A stretch of DNA of 7,778 bases from an uncultured Solirubrobacteraceae bacterium (GTDB lineage: Bacteria > Actinomycetota > Thermoleophilia > Solirubrobacterales > Solirubrobacteraceae). Under the pieces are notes generated by a model, which saw only the letters and a list, made by a program, of their open reading frames with translations, had not been told where the DNA came from and did not search any database. Location of the stretch: assembly GCA_955652215.1 (NCBI GenBank), contig CATPAX010000225.1, positions 1 to 7,778 of the forward strand, written 5' to 3'. The position numbers and the translations under genes were made by a program. Of the stretch, positions 7,401 through 7,778 are shown in pieces. The stretch's first letter is position 1, and the number at the start of each line of letters is the position of its first letter.

Positions 7401-7412
7401 AGATGATCATCT
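7401..7412. repeat. 12-bp perfect palindrome between purE and the MgtE-N/CBS gene
   Basis: AGATGATCATCT is its own reverse complement over 12 bases and sits in the middle of the 34-bp gap between the purE stop (7418) and the GTG at 7383. The position would suit a small operator for a dimeric repressor. A perfect 12-bp palindrome is expected about twice by chance in a window of this size, so the evidence is mainly its location. Confidence 0.3.
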
Positions 7413-7417
7413 CGGCG

Positions 7418-7778
7418 TCACGCTCCGAGGATGCGCGCCGCGAGGACCGCGGCGTTGCGCGCGTTGTCGACCCCGACGCACGCGACTGGCACGCCCGGCG
7501 GCATCTGCGCGATCGCGAGCAGCGCGTCGAGACCTCCGGCCACCGACGTCCGGCTTGTGAGCGGCACGCCGATGACCGGCAGCTCTGTGTGTGCCGCCAC
7601 GACTCCAGGCAGAGCCGCCGAAAGGCCGGCCCCGGCAATGATCACCCGCAGCCCGCGAAGCTTGGCGTTACGGGCGTAATCCGCCACCTTGTCGGGCTCA
7701 CGATGGGCGGACATCACGCGGACCTCGCTCGTGATTCCCCGATCTGAGAGCTCCTTCTCAGCGCGCTCCATTGCGGGC
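7418..7778 (-). CDS. purE: N5-carboxyaminoimidazole ribonucleotide mutase (PurE), partial at right edge
   Basis: Class I PurE moves the carboxylate of N5-CAIR to carbon 4 of the imidazole, giving CAIR, in de novo purine synthesis. The frame is open to the window edge. An internal ATG at 7771 is not the real start, because the usual N-terminal GSxSD loop should precede it and would lie outside the window. Visible family blocks are the catalytic-loop motif SAHREP, then [16 protein letters not shown], then PVIGVPL, then [19 protein letters not shown], and a C-terminal [16 protein letters not shown]. The His of SAHR and the loop GAG are intact. The product would be about 160 residues if complete, which is normal. 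purK often lies next to purE but, if present here, is outside the window. Confidence 0.95.
   Translation of the reverse strand, partial: PAMERAEKELSDRGITSEVRVMSAHREPDKVADYARNAKLRGLRVIIAGAGLSAALPGVVAAHTELPVIGVPLTSRTSVAGGLDALLAIAQMPPGVPVACVGVDNARNAAVLAARILGA

Noticed and set aside
6529..7560. Plus-strand open frame of 343 codons spanning the MgtE-N/CBS gene and part of purE
   Set aside because: It crosses two real genes antisense, has no recognisable domain and no ribosome binding site; long antisense frames are expected at this GC content.

Overview
The window is about 7.8 kb of GC-rich bacterial chromosome with every supported gene on the minus strand, so it reads from right to left. Codon use is strongly GC-biased, with GTG and TTG starts and overlapping start and stop codons. 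Two starts appear to lack a leader, and a Nramp-like transporter sits beside a stand-alone MgtE-N/CBS protein. These traits suggest an actinobacterium. The secreted ferritin-like pair would suit the Thermoleophilia/Solirubrobacterales, but that placement is inference from style and not a database match.

Right to left, the layout is: (1) the 3' part of purE, cut by the window edge; (2) after a 34-bp gap holding a 12-bp perfect palindrome, a 422-residue soluble protein with PRC-barrel-like, MgtE-N and paired CBS regions but no membrane domain; (3) a 245-bp gap that would form the 5' leader of the next gene and is rich in nested inverted repeats; (4) a Nramp-superfamily transporter whose binding-site motifs (DAGG for DPGN, APW for MPH) are those expected of Nramp-related magnesium transporters; (5) directly behind its stop codon and in the same frame, an orphan 65-residue InlB-type repeat domain with no start of its own; (6) purB; (7) a tightly overlapped four-gene run: two ferritin-like proteins with export-type N-termini, an L,D-transpeptidase, and a secreted or membrane-anchored protein that leaves the window on the left.

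The genes fall into three themes. purE and purB belong to de novo purine synthesis and flank a probable Mg2+ cassette (MgtE-type sensor domains plus a Nramp-type transporter). The possible link is that the purine pathway and its nucleotide products depend on Mg2+. The third theme is an envelope operon in which two exported four-helix metal-binding proteins are translationally coupled to a peptidoglycan cross-linking enzyme and a membrane protein.

The points most worth a second look are the pairing of an Nramp-type Mg2+ transporter with a detached MgtE sensor, the structured leader in front of the transporter with two mutually exclusive pairings, and the in-frame orphan extracellular domain after the transporter stop. 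No tRNA, rRNA, CRISPR array or insertion sequence was seen. No gene-free stretch exceeds 300 bases.
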